Source: Rugalucina vietnamica
Lineage: Eukaryota > Mollusca > Bivalvia > Lucinida > Lucinidae
NCBI GenBank assembly: GCA_964017185.1
Contig: OZ024870.1
Coordinates: 22,281,621-22,345,620, forward strand
Direction: 5' to 3'
DNA length: 64,000 nt
This document shows, piece after piece, positions 45,652 through 57,021 of the stretch. The notes under the pieces are model-generated. The model saw only the letters and a program-made list of their open reading frames with translations. It searched no databases and was not told the DNA's origin. The position numbers were made by a program, and so were the translations under genes. The stretch's first letter is position 1; each line of letters begins with the position of its first letter.

Positions 45652-46045
45652 AGCAGAACCTTAACAGCGGCAACTTTATTCGCTTTGCCTCCGCGCGCTT
45701 CTTGCGACCTTCCAGAAACAATTGACCCCCACCCCCCACTAAAATTTAAGTTGTCACTGCTTCCTACCCAATCGAGTTCTGTCATGCAACCTTTCTGTCT
45801 GGTTCACTCAACCGCAAAAAAAAAAAAAGTTTTGATAATCAAAATGCTGTTGCGTTGATGTCTTGTATAGATTTTTTTGAAACTTCCATAAATTCGTGAT
45901 TTTTGGTAAAAATGATTTTATCCAAACAAAAGAAACGATTTGCTTAAAATGTCCAAAAAGACTCAAAACGGTAATTTTTTCAAACCTTGTAACCACCATC
46001 ACAAAAAAATAACAAAAATCACAGATTTCTGAAATTTTCAAGATG
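45652..46045. other. A2-B2 spacer
   Basis: 394 bp joining blocks A2 and B2. It contains a C-rich stretch (about 45726-45740) and an A run at 45817-45828. The corresponding A1-B1 interval is 31.4 kb. No gene. Confidence 0.6.
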
Positions 46046-47144
46046 TCCGTTTCAGACCCAAAAGTACAAATATTTCGATTATGAAAACAGGTTAACAGTT
46101 GAATGAAACAGTGAGAAAGTTTGAAAGAGATGCAGAGGGTAGGCAGCGTAACAACGTCAGTTTATGGTGGTTCCATTTTTTTCTGCAAGTCTGCGAGAAA
46201 AAATCGCAAACAACGCAACAAAATGGAAAATTGTACTGTGATGGTTCTGCTACATGCAAACATCTATAGTAAACATTTGGGTTTTACTATATAGAAACAA
46301 AAATAAACGTTTTGATCCCGATTAAACTTTGAGTAGTACAGTGCTGAATGCAGAACAATGGGAGCTGTTGTGTATTCCGATTCAAAATTCCTTAATAGCA
46401 ATCGAGTGTCGTGTGTGAAGAATCTGAAATGTATGTACATTATGCATTTGTACTGACATGTTTGCTTTACGCATAACAAATACAAAATTCCTATTGCCCA
46501 CCTCATTTTTACCATATTTCAGACTTTTCCAGTCCAATTCTACAAAAGCTGCACACACTTATCTTCTGGTAAAAGTAGGGTTTTGCTTTTTAAAATAAAA
46601 AAAAAACATTAAATTAAAGAAAAGACTTCTAAATACATGTACTTACAAACCTTAAATAAATATAAATAAATCACAATACACCAAAAACCTTTTAAAACGC
46701 CTTGGCAGGTAAAATGAAAAATGAAAATTGATTGTTGGAATTTTATGTTGAAGTTTTGGTTCCAGGTAGACTTTGTGTCTGCAAAAAGAAGGACTTTATT
46801 AGAAAATATTCTTACATAAATCTGCTATCTAGATTAAGAAGATGTTAAGCCGACTTTTAAAACCAGAACACATACACCGACCTTTTATGCAAAGAGGGAA
46901 ACGTTACCTAAAGCTCCCTTAGAGATCTCATTAACTTGGATACTTGATATAATATCGTGTAGTCTCTTTAAATCCGTCAAGAGACAGTGTAATACTACTC
47001 TAGTACCATATTAAGCTCCATCTGTTTAAAGCAAATGTCAACTTCATTCTATTAAAATGGAACATTTAAAGCGTTACGTAAATTCCAATGTTTACTGATA
47101 TTATTCTCATTAACTCATTAATCGAAAATCTCTTTGTGTAAACT
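46046..47144 (+). repeat. Segmental repeat block B, copy 2 (B2)
   Basis: Near-identical to B1 (34109-35212) over the full length, with small indels, for example loss of GATTA near 46284. A 83-codon minus-strand frame (46264-46515) is shared with a 78-codon frame in B1 but begins and ends at random sequence; it is not called. Confidence 0.92.
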
Positions 47145-47169
47145 TATCTTTAATTGTGAAAATAAAATA

Positions 47170-47245
47170 TTTTGTTTGTTTTATTTATTGCTTTACATCA
47201 CAGTCAACAGCTATGGTCATGTCGAGACATTAGCTGTTGAAATGG
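47170..47245 (-). mobile_element. SINE 3-prime fragment, minus strand (S10)
   Basis: TTTACATCACAGTCAACAGC then TATGGTCATGTCGAGACAT is the reverse complement of the S2/S8-type tail. No head. Confidence 0.55.
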
Positions 47246-47429
47246 TAGTAAAACAATAAATAAAACAATACAAATTCCTTTTTGCGTTCTATGTGCTTTC
47301 TTTCAGCTTCACAGGTGCTCAGTTTGTTTATAGAGGTATGGCTTATCCATCCTAGCTCCGCTAGTTTTAAGACTGCATGCTTTGAATTGTTTTGTCCCAT
47401 TGTACCACTAATTCATTCTTTCTATAGGA

Positions 47430-49330
47430 CCTAAAGTGAAATTTTTTAAGTCTCTTTGCATGATGTTGGTATACTGTCAAAAGCCTCACATGTATACAAG
47501 ACGGTTGGCAGTACCACAGCCTTGTAAACTTTCAGCTTGGTTTCAAGTTTGATTCCATTGCGCTTCCAGGTATTTGCACGGACTGGTTTTTGCAATTCTG
47601 ACGGTGACCTCATCATCAATGTACATTGCTCTGGAGAGAGTGCTTCCAAGGTAGGTGAATTTATCAATAACTTTCAGTTTATGTCCATTCACAGTGATAG
47701 AGGTTTATTGAACGGTTTTCCAGGTGTGCAATCAATTTTTGTGCTGATTGTGAGATCATAGTTAACACATGACTGTGAGACTTGATCCATGACCCTTTGC
47801 ATTTTAATCTCTGAGTTGAAATTCTTATCCATATCGTCTATGTAGAGGCGCTCGTCTAGCACATCTGTCTGCACATTTGTTTTGGCTTGCAAACATCTTA
47901 GGATAAATGTATCGCCATCAACGGTATCTGATTGCTGAAAAAATAAACCAGCCTCACTGACCTGAAAGGCATACATGAACATAGCAGGAAAACATCACGC
48001 TGAACAGTGTTGATGCAACAACACTGTATTGTTTGACCCCTTTCGATACCTCAAAGGGTTCAGAGAACTCTCCAAAATTTTGCACACGTGCCTGCATACT
48101 ATCATGAAAGCCGCACCATTGTTATGAATCTCGGTGGAATGCCAAACTTGGAAATGATTTTCCAGAGTCCATACGACTAACTAAGTCAAAAGCTTTGGTA
48201 AGGTACGAGTAGGCAATGATCAGGAAAAGGCGCAATCAGAAAGAATTTCCCACTCCACCTAGTTCGGTTTGAAAAACTCAACTGGCAATTAGGTACTTTC
48301 ACTTAGAAAACATATCGTAAGCCGAGTGAGCGGCTATTTCTCAATAGGTGGCCACTCCGCTACCCAAACTTAACTAAACTATAAAAACGTATATAAGGTT
48401 CAAAAAGAACAAAAATCAACTCCAAAATGTAAAACAAATAGATGTTCATATATATCTTCATTCTGTTCTTGGCATTTCTCCCTAAGCTGTCCTGCTGTGA
48501 AGATCACGGTATTGTCCCTCTGTCTTGTCGGACTGAATCCCCATTGACTTTCTGGGATAAGTCCCGTCTGATCAAGATAAACATGCAGACCATTCAATGG
48601 ATTTTTCCAGTAACTTCTCAACAATTGATAGGAGAGAGTTGCCTCTTTGGTTGTCACGGACTTGAGGATTTCCTTTCCTCTTGAATATGTTGATTATGGA
48701 TACATCCTGAATTTTTGTGGGATAAGCTTCCTCCACATACAGGAAACAAATGTCAATTTCTCTGCCATGGGTAGCCTTTCTTAGGTTGAGTTTGCTGACA
48801 ACCAGTCTATGATCTGTCCAGTAGTTTATCTCTCTCTTCACTTCAGATATTGCATCCGCTCCTGAAGGTGTATCCAGCAGTAACTTCCTTGATCTCCCCA
48901 ACATCTGCGAACCTAGTCTCACTCAGTGCAGCTGTCTGTATACTATACCATACCATAGGTTCTCGGACAACAAGGGCCTTTCTACGCTGTGGTCTATCTG
49001 ACCAAGCACTGTCCATCAATTATCGCACATTCCATGTGCCAATTCCCAAAAAGATTACCTTAAAGTTTGTCTTTTTCTTTCTGTTTCGACCGCTAAGAGG
49101 GATTCTCGCTGATCGCATTTACCAGTCAGGGGCTTTGAAGCAGGCAATTGCTTAGGGCAACTTTTCTGACCTATTCCCCATGCTATATGGGTGAGCACAA
49201 ATTGGATTATAGTGAAGAAGAGGCGCTCAACGCTAACCTAACCCGCTCGTTCTCACCAACTGCGAGCAGGCAAGGCACAGGTCAAGACATCTGGAGTTTG
49301 GTTTGGATGCAGAGGATGACCGTAACGTGT
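47430..49330 (-). pseudogene. RTE-type LINE remnant, minus strand, internally deleted
   Basis: Read right to left on the minus strand: a leader like 24843-24918, an endonuclease start with GTWNVR (about 49040), SETRFADVGEI-like sequence (about 48915), then a jump to INYWTDHRLVVSKLNLRKAT (about 48810). RT pieces follow: FKRKGNPQVRDNQRGNSLLS, ESQWGFSPTRQRDNT (about 48540), LDERLYIDDMDK-like thumb sequence (about 47850) and ETKLKVYKAVVLPTVLYTCE (about 47500). Most of the endonuclease and part of the RT are gone, and element P3 is inserted at 48200-48385. It moved by target-primed reverse transcription when intact; now dead. Confidence 0.85.
48200..48385 (-). mobile_element. Dispersed element P, copy 3, inserted in the RTE remnant
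   Basis: Reverse complement of P1 and P2 (AGGAAAAGGCGCAATCAGAA, ACATATCGTAAGCCGAGTGA, CTATTTCTCAATAGGTGGCC). At its right end the minus-strand reading TAGCGGAGTGGCC resembles a tRNA A box. Confidence 0.8.
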
Positions 49331-49827
49331 TTAGTTCCTTACCACACTCTGCATGTTCCACAGCAAGTTGCTGTATCGCTTTCCAAGCCGTTCAATTAGA
49401 AGATAATTTATTCCGCTCCGTTAAAAGACACAGTCTTTGCATTCTGGAATATGCGTATCGGGAAATATAGGTTTTATTTTTGAATAACTTTGAAATAACA
49501 TTGCTGGCCACAGCTGTTCAAAGAGCCCCATCTACCGTTTCTAAGGTTTTGTTTAAAGACCTGTAAACTCCTAGAAAGACTATCGACCAAAACTAATAAG
49601 TTCCCCCTGCCCAGGTAGTTTGTTTGTGTAGAGAACTAGCAAATCCTAGATTAGTTGCCGTCCAAGGCTAATGAGCCCCATTCGTACCGCATGACAACAG
49701 GTAGCACTGATTACATGTTACAGGAGCGGTTAATCTGACCTGACTAACATGAAGCGGATGGTAGTCGCAATGCGGAATCACAGCACTTTCCAGTAAGCCA
49801 TTTTGTTTGTCTAGTAAGGGTTGAGCC
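49331..49827. other. Unassigned spacer
   Basis: No supported feature. Confidence 0.4.
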
Positions 49828-49976
49828 TACAATCGTTTGACACACATCCCCAGATCATAACAGACCCTCCATTCAGTTATCTGAATGTTCATTTAGGTAT
49901 ATGTATTTCTTTGTCGCGTACGACCATCTGTCTTATGCAGGAGAAACCTGCTTTCGTCAGACCAATGCACTTTTCT
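49828..49976 (+). repeat. Repeat block E, copy 2
   Basis: See 38709-38860. The stretch TCTTATGCAGGAGAAACCTG is present only here; it contains a CAGG/CCTG micro-palindrome and partly repeats its neighbour. Confidence 0.8.
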
Positions 49977-50390
49977 CAAAAATCTCATATTCCAATCTCG
50001 GCTTATACTTCATACATACAGTGTTACATCTCATCTCAGCTCAACTTACTCAGCTCATCATGCTCAGCACATAGGGACAAAAAGTATGCATATTTTGGCT
50101 GATAGTTCGGGCTTACAGCTTACCGTAATTATTCTGTGGACCGTTATATTCCTTATAAGCCTTTTTATGTATATTGAAGATACTTATACCATACGGGATA
50201 ATCAAAGATGTAAGTTGAGTAGGGTAAGTTGTTAAAGTTGCATTTAATATAACAAATAGAAGCTGATGTGTAGGACGAACTATTCATGGATACTAAACAA
50301 TGTAAGTTGAGTCGGATGAGTTATAATAGTTAGCATATAGGTTGTGGAACATACTTAGGATATCATACTTTATAATATGTCTTAATGTTT

Positions 50391-51090
50391 AAGTTAAGTT
50401 CGAAGAGTTCAGTAAGTTGAGTAACCTAAGTTGAATGTTAAGTTCGATAAGTAGGGAAAGTTGCATGCTGAGTTCGCTGAGTTGGATAAGTTAAGGAATA
50501 AGTTCGATGAGTTGGATAAGTTGAACAGTATGTTCGATGAGTTGGATAAGTTGTAAGCTGAGTTGGGTAAGTTGCATAAGTTGAACAGTAAGTTCGATGA
50601 GTTGGATAAGTTATACGCTGAGTTGCATGAGTTTGATAAGTTGCATGGTAAGTTGGATGAGTTACATAAGTTATACGCTGAGTTCGATGAGTTGGATAAG
50701 TTGCATGCTGAGTTCGATGAGTTGCATAAGTTATACGCTGAGTTGGGTAAGCTACATAAGTTGAACAGTTAAGTTCGATAAGTAGGGTAAGTTGCATGCT
50801 GAGTTCGCTGAGTTGGATAAGTTAAAGAATAAGTTCGATGAGTTGGATAAGTTGAACAGTAAATTCGATGAGATGGATGAGTGTAATAAGTTGCATGCTG
50901 AGTTGGATGAAATGGATAAGTTATACGCTGAGTTCAATGAGTTGGATAAGTTGCATGCTGAGTTCGATGAGTTGCATAAGTTGAACTATAAGTTCTTTAA
51001 GTTCGATAAGTTGAACAGTAAGTTGGATGAGTTGGATAAGTTGTAAGCTGAGTTGGGTAAGTTGCATATGTTGAACAGTAAGTTCGATAG
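50391..51090 (+). repeat. 15-bp-based minisatellite with a 331-bp higher-order repeat
   Basis: Built of near-repeats of GAGTTGGATAAGTTG and variants (GAGTTCGATGAGTTG, TGCATGCTGAGTT, GAACAGTAAGTT). A longer unit starting AGTTCGATAAGTAGGG at 50441 recurs at 50772, a 331-bp period (22 x 15 + 1). Looser copies of the same words extend left to about 50205. Because units are multiples of three, plus and minus strands both stay open, with pentapeptide repeats such as DKLHA-EFDEL on plus and TYPTHRT on minus. No start context, signal or flanking exon supports a protein. Confidence 0.9.
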
Positions 51091-51287
51091 CTATGATTGT
51101 CCCAAAATTTTTGGCCCATACAAAATACATATTTGGCTTCGTACTTCATACTCCGTGTCCCGAAATTAAACGCTCTTATAAACACAGGACAAATAATCAG
51201 ATGTGCATTTCTTCAAAGTAAAACAGTATGGACACATGCCTGGGCACATTTTGGGACCCGGAGTATGAAGTACCTGCCCCAATCACT
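51091..51287. other. Short inverted repeat beside the minisatellite
   Basis: GTACTTCATACTCCGTGTCC (about 51140) faces GGACCCGGAGTATGAAGTAC (about 51253), about 95 bp apart. It could form a hairpin or be the ends of a tiny element. It has no counterpart in block D1. Confidence 0.6.
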
Positions 51288-52085
51288 GGCACCAGAACAA
51301 GCACACCGCTTTATGTTTGTGGGAACGTTAACCCATTCATGACGAATGGAATCACCCACCGTTATCATTTGGGTGAGTCCACTTTCATTCTTGGGGACAT
51401 CAGGTGTGATTTTATATATATATATTTTTTTTCGATAAAATTTCTCTATGTAAACAGAATAGCTCCAGATGGGACGCCGCGTTCTGCGGCGTCACATCTG
51501 GGACTATAGTGTTTGCCTATGTCCCATAAAAAGGACGCCAGGCTTATATGAGTTAAGCCATAAACTAAATAAACCAACGCACACAGAAGTTTTTGAAAAT
51601 ATGCGTTGATTTGTAATTATAGCGATTGTTTTTTGTTTTTTATATAGGATGAATATGCAATTTAGAAAGTGGCTTTCTCTTCCTGATCTATTTTCATTTG
51701 AGCCGCGTCATGAGTAAACCGGATTTTTGCCTACGCAAAATCAAAGGCGCAGATCAGCTGTGCAGTACATGTAGCTGTTTAGATTATCAGCGCCTCTGAT
51801 TTCGCTACTCGGATAGTAGCTCTTCTTTTAAATCCAAAATTTCAAGATTTTAGCTTCTTCTGTGACTGTACAAGCCAGTTTGTGTCACACCAAATACCGG
51901 TTTACTCGCGTCGAGATTTTTAAAAATCTTACACTTTCAGTCTTTCCGCAGACAATTCCATTTCATGTCTGCGACATGACAAATTACTTTTGTGAAACAA
52001 ATTAAGCTTTTCAAATCTGAACTGACTGCATTTTCTGCAAATTAATTAAATTTACATGATGCAGTATCAACAAAAAGAAGTTTAA
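51288..52085 (+). repeat. Repeat block D, copy 2, carrying MITE M5
   Basis: Collinear with 38880-39475 but with about 220 bp of extra sequence at about 51330-51545. That extra part contains GGACGCCGC...GCGGCGTC (about 51471-51494), a hairpin. It lacks M4 and has M5. Confidence 0.8.
51700..51915 (-). mobile_element. Palindromic MITE, family M, copy M5
   Basis: Minus-strand copy: GAGCCGCG at the left, a worn right end (CGCGTCGAG), with ATTT on both sides. The core GCGCAGATCAGCTGTGCAGT and TTATCAGCGCCT is more diverged than in M1-M4. It is absent from block D1 at the matching place (39303). Confidence 0.75.
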
Positions 52086-52240
52086 TAATAAAGGTTGTCT
52101 CTCAGATGTTTGGCGAAACTTCTAACAATAAGCAATGTTCTCAAACTCTTGTCTTTAAAGCACAAAAATTCAACATCAAAACAACAATAAGACCCACCAC
52201 AGAAGCATCGCCTTAGAACTATCGGCAATATAAAATTACT

Positions 52241-52417
52241 GGCGGGCTTGAATCGATTTTACATGACCATAACCTCACCCTCAGCTGCTGCAGTGGTTCA
52301 CTACATTAAGTTAGCTGCTCGGTCCTGGTGGTGAATTTTTAACTAGTTAACGAATCAGCGAGGACAAACAAATAAATCATGATAAACACCATGATGAGTC
52401 AAAAGCGAGGACTCATA
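52241..52417 (-). repeat. Repeat block C, copy 2 (inverted)
   Basis: Reverse complement of 35220-35397. Between the two repeat units this block has changed both orientation and position: it follows B in unit 1 and follows D in unit 2. Confidence 0.8.
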
Positions 52418-52487
52418 CTGATTCAGTAAGCTGTCCGACGATGGAGATCTCTGGACGGCAAATAACTCACTGGAAGTCCGAAGCAAA

Positions 52488-52546
52488 TGAAAAAAAAAAA
52501 ATAAAAATAAAAAAAAAAAAAAATAAAAATAAAAAAATAAAAATAA
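52488..52546 (+). repeat. A-rich low-complexity tract
   Basis: (A)n with regular T interruptions, AAAAATAAAAAT type. Confidence 0.9.
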
Positions 52547-53112
52547 TACCAATACGTCTGTAACGTATAATGATATTTCTGAACTGAAAAGAAGAATCAT
52601 TCATTCCTATAAGTTCCTTAAATTTGTAAACCAAGTCACCATAAAATACTGGAAATATGTGAAGGACAAGTCTTTTGAAAAGTCTGGCTTTAGGTATACA
52701 TGCTAAATGTTTGCTTGAACACACAAGGGTATCATGTGACCTAAAAGAGGAAATCCACGATCACCTATTCGATTAAGGGAAATATATGTTTTGACATTTC
52801 AATTACTACTGATTAGATTGGCATTGATTTTCAATCAAATACCCAAGAAAAACGAGGAAAACATGCTAATCTGATTGTGGATGTTTTGAAACTTGTACTT
52901 TTAAAAAGGTATTGGCAAGTCAGATTAAAAATTAATGCTATACTTTAAACACCGTTTTATATATTTTTTACAGGAAAAACAAATCGAATCTAATGAAATT
53001 ATCATGTTTCTACATATTTTAGGTGTATACGTATATTTTCAATATCAATTAATGTAAAACAAAAATAATTGAAAATCATATCCTTGTCGAAAAGAGGACC
53101 CAGATTCCATCA
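52547..53112. other. Unassigned spacer
   Basis: No supported feature. Confidence 0.4.
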
Positions 53113-53383
53113 GGAAAACATGTTTGTGCAATTAATACCCCTCTTAAACCCCACTTTTATATAGTAAAACTGGGGTATGCAAGGGTAAACCTATTTTTCT
53201 TATTTTTGCTCCAAAACATAGATTGTGGGTACTCGTTAGAACCGCCTCGCACAGGCGGTTCTAACGTGTACCCACAATCTATGTTTTGAGTAAAAATAAG
53301 AAAAATATCAAACATTTTCTGTTGATTTTTTTCAATTTTTACAGGTGAAAAAATCTCTGTATATTGCATGGGCAAGTTTTCGT
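53113..53383 (-). mobile_element. Palindromic TIR element, family K, copy K2
   Basis: GGAAAACATGTTTGTGCAAT at the left and ATTGCATGGGCAAGTTTTCG at the right are the family ends. The central palindrome GTTAGAACCGCCTCGCACAG then GCGGTTCTAAC is almost perfect (about 53238-53264). Opposite orientation to K1. Confidence 0.85.
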
Positions 53384-54002
53384 AATGCTATCCGTTTCAA
53401 GTCATGTACATCCTAAATATTACCTGATTTATTGAATATGAAAAAAAAAACATTGATAGTGAATAGTTAGGATATCGTCAAAGTCGTTGTCTTGACAATC
53501 TGCAGACGGGCAAACAGCGGTTGATTTAAAAGCTACTAGATGCCTGTGGAAAGTAACAAATTAGGCACTAATCGTGTTTGCTGTTTTCTTGCCATCACGT
53601 CTGTATAAACAAGATTAGCCAAATTTCTTCTAAGGTTTTTAACATCGTTGAGGTTCAGTATTGACGCCATCGCGACATTGCATCTTTTAAATAAGCCAGT
53701 TGCACCGGCCTAAGGAAATTGAAAGGCTTAAATCGTTAAACTGTTTTATTCAGAATATGTCAAAATGACATTTTTTCCTATGTTTAAGTTTAACTACAAA
53801 TCACATTTTTCGAACCAAAGACGTGTCTTAAGAATAATATCAAACTGCAGACAGTGTATGCTGAAATAAAGTCATATAAACAGGAGTCCAAGTAATTATT
53901 GTCTTTATGTCAGTATTTCTTTGTAATGCTGTTTGTTTTCATCCTTTGTATTTGTAAGCTTATATGCATCTGACAGATCATCTGACTACTGGTAAATTAC
54001 TT

Positions 54003-54225
54003 AAGTCTGAGCCTGCCCAGGAAAAGTGGTTCGTCAAGCCATCCATACCTGTACCTATAAGCCTCGGTGGCTTACTTGTGTGGTAATTTCTGAAGCACTT
54101 TTTGGATGTTATGACATCCTTATTTTGGGTAAATGTCCAATAAAATGGAGACAACGTCCCGACATGACATTAACTTTAAATTGGGACGTTAAGCTTCAAT
54201 TCAAACAAACAAAAACAAATCAAAC
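54003..54225 (+). mobile_element. SINE, plus strand, headless (S9)
   Basis: Shares GTCTGAGCCTGCCCAGGAAA, CTGAAGCACTTTTTGGATGT and AAATGGAGACAACGTCCCGA with S8, ending TTGGGACGTTAAGCTTCAAT and (CAAA)n. The tRNA head is lost: it begins at the S8 body. Confidence 0.75.
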
Positions 54226-54718
54226 AGGTAGGCTTCTAAAGGAGCTAAAGTGTACCACTGTTTATTCGAATTATGACCCCTACTAATGCCCTACTAATGA
54301 TCCAGAAATAAAAGGGCTGCCATAATGAAGTGACTATCTCATCTCTGCAGGGGGTTATAGCCCTAAAGGATGATATACGTGGTACCGCTCTTTATTGGTT
54401 TTATGATCCCGTGCAGTAAAACTGCCTCCCTCTTAAATCAATATTGAGTTTTCTTTTTTCTTTCGTTTTGGTCTCTACCCATATTCAGAGACATTGTCAG
54501 GCCACCAGTTTGTCTAGCGTCCTGTTCCTAATCAGCGCACAGCTCAATAGATAAGATAGTATTCCAAGCCTTTTAAGAGCAACAGAGGATGAGGGTTCCG
54601 TAATTGTAATAGTTTGAGGGCTGTAGTAACAATCTAATTTGACTGTCAAAGACGGTTCCTGCTTTTACTAATCTTTACATAGTTACATGTAAGTATGCCT
54701 ACGCCTCTGTTGTGCATT

Positions 54719-54988
54719 ACGAAAACTTGCCCATACAATAAACATAGATTTTTTTAGCTTTAAAAATTGAAAATTTTCAGCAGAAAAAAAATTGAAATTT
54801 TCCTTATTTTTGCTCAAAACATAGATTGTGGGTACACGTTAGAACCGTCTCGCCGAGGCGTTCTAACGAGTACCCACAATCTATATTTTGGAGCAAAAAT
54901 AAGAAAAATAGGTGTACCCCTGCATACCCCAGTTTTACTATATAAAAGTGGGGTTTTAGGGGGTATACATTGCACGGACATGTTTTCA
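54719..54988 (+). mobile_element. Palindromic TIR element, family K, copy K3
   Basis: Ends ACGAAAACTTGCCCATACAA and ATTGCACGGACATGTTTTC. Central palindrome GTTAGAACCGTCTCGCCGAG then GCGTTCTAAC, one base lost in the right arm. Inserted in A3 between GTGCATTAC and ATGATGTGCC; A1 and A2 have an unbroken GTGCACAACATCATTTGC there. Confidence 0.88.
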
Positions 54989-56394
54989 TGATGTGCCTTA
55001 TTTTGAAGTTAACCGGATGAACATTTCGATTAGTAAAGAGAATGTCATTTGCTCTTCAGCAGGTAAAATCGGGTACATTATTTGTTTTTTCACGAATTCT
55101 GATTACGGCAATTATTGCTTACTAAATGTAACACAAGTTGTATTAGAATGTATACACACACTATCGTGTCATTGCATAATGACGTAATGTTTGTTTTCCT
55201 TGAAGAAATTAGAAGTGGCAAACCCAAGAGTCACGAATAATACCATCTTTAAACAAACATTGGCAATAAAACGTAATCTAAGGGATGGCTAATTTAGATT
55301 TATAGTTAATCTGGAGGTTTTCTAGGAACTGTATTGTTTACTATTAGGCAAACTTTATTGCTGGATAATCGATAATTAAAGACAAGCTGACTCCTACAAC
55401 TGAATAAGTTGCTCCCGGTCACATGATAGTTGGCTTCATTATTTTTCGAAACGACAATTATACTCGAACACAAGTCAGGGTATGAATAAGCCAGGGTATG
55501 AAATATATGCCATATATTTTAGAGTAAAGAAATTTTTCAATAAAACAACATGTAATCATGTGCACAGTCATTTTAAGACATGTTTATCTGATTTTAAAAT
55601 GTGCACGTTAAGCCACTGACGATTCACTGAGAGATAGCAAATTTAGAATGTCAACAGAAACGGGAAATCGAAATGCCGAATAAACTAACATCTAAATTAT
55701 GCTGCTATTATTAGAATTAACCATTTTGAAAAGTGCATTCTCGCAGCTTGATCAGCATATTTAGGACATTTAGGAGCCATATTTACTTTATAAATACTTA
55801 CACCTCTTTCTTCTAAGGCTTTGAACATTCCGATCATGGTTTGCAATGTCATTCCACAAAAAAAAAAATAATTAAAAACAAATTTGTTTCAATAAACAAA
55901 AGAAACACGCAAACAGAATATAGTTTGATTTTATCTTCATGATCTTAAGAATATGAGTCTTATAGTGGAAGCAGAAGTTTCCATAAGAAAAAAGGAAGTA
56001 ATTAATCAAAATGTGGCATTTTTGAAATACAAATCAGAAACACCCATCTGAAGGACGAAAAACAACTTACAAAAACATAGTGAAGCATTTGTATAAGTAT
56101 TAAATGATTGAAAAAGCAGTTCAATATAAATTTATGACATTTAAGAATTGGCATATTTAGTAATGTCTGGGGAAAAATGGAGGACAAAATTGTTTACAAA
56201 ATACTTTCATTTACGAATAATATAGCGATTGATATTTGCTTGGTTGAGTATGACAGTGTATTCAAGGATAAATTCTATTGTAATTTGCAGAATAAGGGGA
56301 GCTAACGTGTTCCTGTCTTAGAATTCCTTTATAGGAAACGTGTTTCAGGTTGAAAAACTTAAATCTCCGTAAATATGTTTGTAATGATGCTTTT

Positions 56395-56510
56395 ATTTTA
56401 CTTAAAAATGCATAAAATTCCAACAGCCCGCCTTTCATGTTTGTCGTATTTCTGATTTTTCAGGTCGTCCAAACAAGTGTTGTTCTACAAAAGCTGCTCA
56501 AACCTGCATC
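56395..56510 (+). repeat. Segmental repeat block B, copy 3, left piece
   Basis: TTCTACAAAAGCTGC.CA.AC and flanking words match B1 around 34555-34625. The match is broken at 56510 by K4 and other elements and seems to resume at 58960. Confidence 0.7.
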
Positions 56511-56743
56511 GGGAAAACATGTCCGCGTAATGTTTACCCCCTTAAACCCCACTTTTATACAGTAAAACTGGGGTATGCAGGGGTATACCTATTTTTTCTT
56601 ATTTTTGCTCCAAAACATAGATTGTGGGTACCCACAATCTATGTTTTGAGCAAAAATAAGAAAAATATCAAATTTTTTTCCACCGAAAATTTTCATTTTT
56701 TACAACTTTAAAAATCTCTGTATATTACATGGGCATGTTTTCG
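56511..56743 (-). mobile_element. Palindromic TIR element, family K, copy K4 (core-shortened)
   Basis: Family ends GGAAAACATGTCCGCGTAAT and ATTACATGGGCATGTTTTCG. The central part is only ACATAGATTGTGGGTACCCA then CAATCTATGT: the GTTAGAACCGCC arms have dropped out symmetrically, leaving a clean short palindrome. Inserted within block B3. Confidence 0.88.
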
Positions 56744-57021
56744 TAATGGATAAACCTGATTTATATTCTGTTAAAAGTTGATATAAGATTTTAAATACAT
56801 GTATGTAGGACTCACAACTAGGTTGGGTCCCATACGAGGCCAATTCTCCCACAACCGGGCCCATCCCACAAACAGGCCGAAAACTCTGACGTCATCCTAC
56901 AAACGGGGTCAAGTTACACCAAACAAGTCGCCGCATGAGCATTATTGCAACACCAACGGACATCTACGGGAGCTGTATTCCGTGATCATTCAACAGCCTT
57001 CTACCTTATATGGTCCTTTTT

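Larger units (their letters stand above)
53468..56270 (+). repeat. Segmental repeat block A, copy 3 (A3), diverged
   Basis: Collinear with A1 and A2 through many stretches: AAATTAGGCACTAATCGTGT, TCAGAATATGTCAAAATGAC, ACGAATAATACCATCTTTAA, ATAATCGATAATTAAAGACA, AGAAACACCCATCTGAAGGA. It is much more diverged. SINE S9 and K3 sit inside, and MITE M1/M2 is absent at the matching point (after GACAGTGTATTCAA, about 56260). The small frames of A1 are not preserved. Confidence 0.85.

Noticed and set aside
50438-51185. Repeat-peptide genes on both strands (DKLHA/EFDEL and TYPTHRT types)
   Set aside because: They come from a 15-bp minisatellite whose period keeps all frames open; frames shift between 331-bp units and no promoter, start context or exon structure is seen.
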